Of a stretch of 33,355 nt of DNA, positions 32,695-33,355 are shown in pieces (positions within the stretch are counted from its first letter, which is position 1; each line of letters begins with the position of its first letter). Under the pieces are notes generated by a model, which searched no databases, was not told the origin of the DNA, and worked only from the letters and a program-made list of their open reading frames with translations. Origin of the DNA: an uncultured Pelagibacteraceae bacterium. Its GTDB lineage: Bacteria > Pseudomonadota > Alphaproteobacteria > Pelagibacterales > Pelagibacteraceae. Both the position numbers and the translations under genes were made by a program. Location of the stretch: assembly GCA_902574685.1 (NCBI GenBank), contig CACGOO010000002.1, forward strand, positions 65,909-99,263. Reading direction: 5' to 3'.

Positions 32695-33355
32695 TTAATT
32701 CTCTTTAGTCTTTTTATATAATTGCCACAAATCTGGTCTTCGGTCGCGTGTTATAGCCTCAGATTGAGATAAACGCCAGTCTTTAATTTTGGCGTGATCG
32801 CCTGATAATAGCACATCTGGAACACTTTTTTCCTCCCATATTTGAGGTTTTGTAAATTGAGGATACTCTAAAAGTCCGTTTTCAAAACTTTCTTCTTTAG
32901 CTGAATTTGTATTGCCAAGAATACCAGGAATAAATCTTAAAATTGCATCAAGAATTACAAATGAAGCTCCTTCACCTCCAGATAAAACAAAGTCTCCTAT
33001 ACTTAATTCCTCAATATTTCTTGTTTTTAATAATCTTTCATCAACTCCTTCAAAGTGTCCACAAATTATATTTATTGTTTTTTCTTGAGATAGTTGTTTT
33101 GCTAATTGATGATTGAACAACTTACCCTTCGGACTTAGATAAATAATCTTTTCGCCATCTTTAACATTCATATCTATTGATTTTGCTAATACATCTGCTT
33201 TCATTAACATACCTTCACCTCCTCCATAGGGAGTGTCATCAACAGTTTTATGTTTATCAAATGCATACTCTCTTATATCCACAGTATCTATTTTCCATTT
33301 ATTCTCTGATAGTGCTTTACCAAAAATACCTTGACCTAAATAACCTGGAAAAAAA
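32695..33355 (-). CDS. trmD: tRNA (guanine-N1)-methyltransferase TrmD (5' end cut by window edge)
   Basis: TrmD methylates G37 next to the anticodon in a subset of tRNAs and so prevents +1 frameshifting. The frame is open to the window edge (first full codon at base 33354). It reads [20 protein letters not shown] before [28 protein letters not shown], so the internal GTG at 33282 is not the start and a few N-terminal codons lie outside the window. The SPOUT knot is visible: [29 protein letters not shown] and [14 protein letters not shown]. The C-terminal YTKPQIWE-type segment reads [22 protein letters not shown]. The trmD-rplS order is widely conserved. Confidence 0.97.
   Translation of the reverse strand, partial: FFPGYLGQGIFGKALSENKWKIDTVDIREYAFDKHKTVDDTPYGGGEGMLMKADVLAKSIDMNVKDGEKIIYLSPKGKLFNHQLAKQLSQEKTINIICGHFEGVDERLLKTRNIEELSIGDFVLSGGEGASFVILDAILRFIPGILGNTNSAKEESFENGLLEYPQFTKPQIWEEKSVPDVLLSGDHAKIKDWRLSQSEAITRDRRPDLWQLYKKTKEN

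Noticed and set aside
33280..33282. GTG at 33282 as the trmD start
   Set aside because: The upstream frame gives [15 protein letters not shown], which matches the TrmD N-terminal region, so the true start lies beyond the window.

Overview
This window looks like a piece of a SAR11-type alphaproteobacterial chromosome (Candidatus Pelagibacter or a close relative). The base composition is strongly AT-rich. Spacers are tiny: no stretch without a gene exceeds about 100 bases, and many neighbours overlap by 1 to 11 bases. Gene order is alphaproteobacterial. The protein at 24395-25504 reads as the Pelagibacter DMSP demethylase DmdA from start to stop. All 29 genes are ordinary protein-coding genes. 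I see no rRNA, tRNA, CRISPR, insertion sequence or prophage.

Layout, left to right. (1) Bases 2-2467, + strand: the end of nadD, then rsfS, ctpA and rppH, with spacers of 17 bases or less and one 4-base overlap. (2) Bases 2460-9303, - strand: priA, a 102-base spacer with a plausible promoter, then the F1 ATP synthase operon atpHAGDC, which ends tail-to-tail with rppH. No F0 genes are present, as is usual in alphaproteobacteria. (3) Bases 9355-9999, + strand: a lone SAM-dependent methyltransferase of unknown substrate. (4) Bases 10003-33355, - strand: twenty genes in one direction, in transcription order trmD (5' end outside the window), rplS, leuC, leuD, leuB, dmdC, dmdB, dmdA, asd, sdhC, sdhD, sdhA, sdhB, mmsA, mdh, sucC, sucD, sucA, sucB, lpdA.

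How the genes work together. The right block joins leucine synthesis (leuCDB), DMSP demethylation and methylmercaptopropionate oxidation (dmdA, dmdB, dmdC), aspartate-family synthesis (asd) and an unbroken run of TCA cycle steps: 2-oxoglutarate to succinyl-CoA (sucAB plus lpdA), to succinate (sucCD), to fumarate (sdhCDAB), and malate to oxaloacetate (mdh). rplS-leuCDB-asd and sdhCDAB-mdh-sucCDAB-lpd are orders known from other alphaproteobacteria. The dmd trio and mmsA therefore look like two catabolic insertions into an old housekeeping block.

Most of the window is conserved housekeeping, and I found no clear undescribed system. The observations most worth a second look are: SdhD contains no histidine, so the usual second heme b ligand is missing although SdhC keeps its own; the dmd and mmsA insertions; a long charged tail on ribosomal protein bL19; altered zinc-region spacing and a helicase motif variant in PriA; and a TTG-started atpH with a run of nine A immediately after its start.
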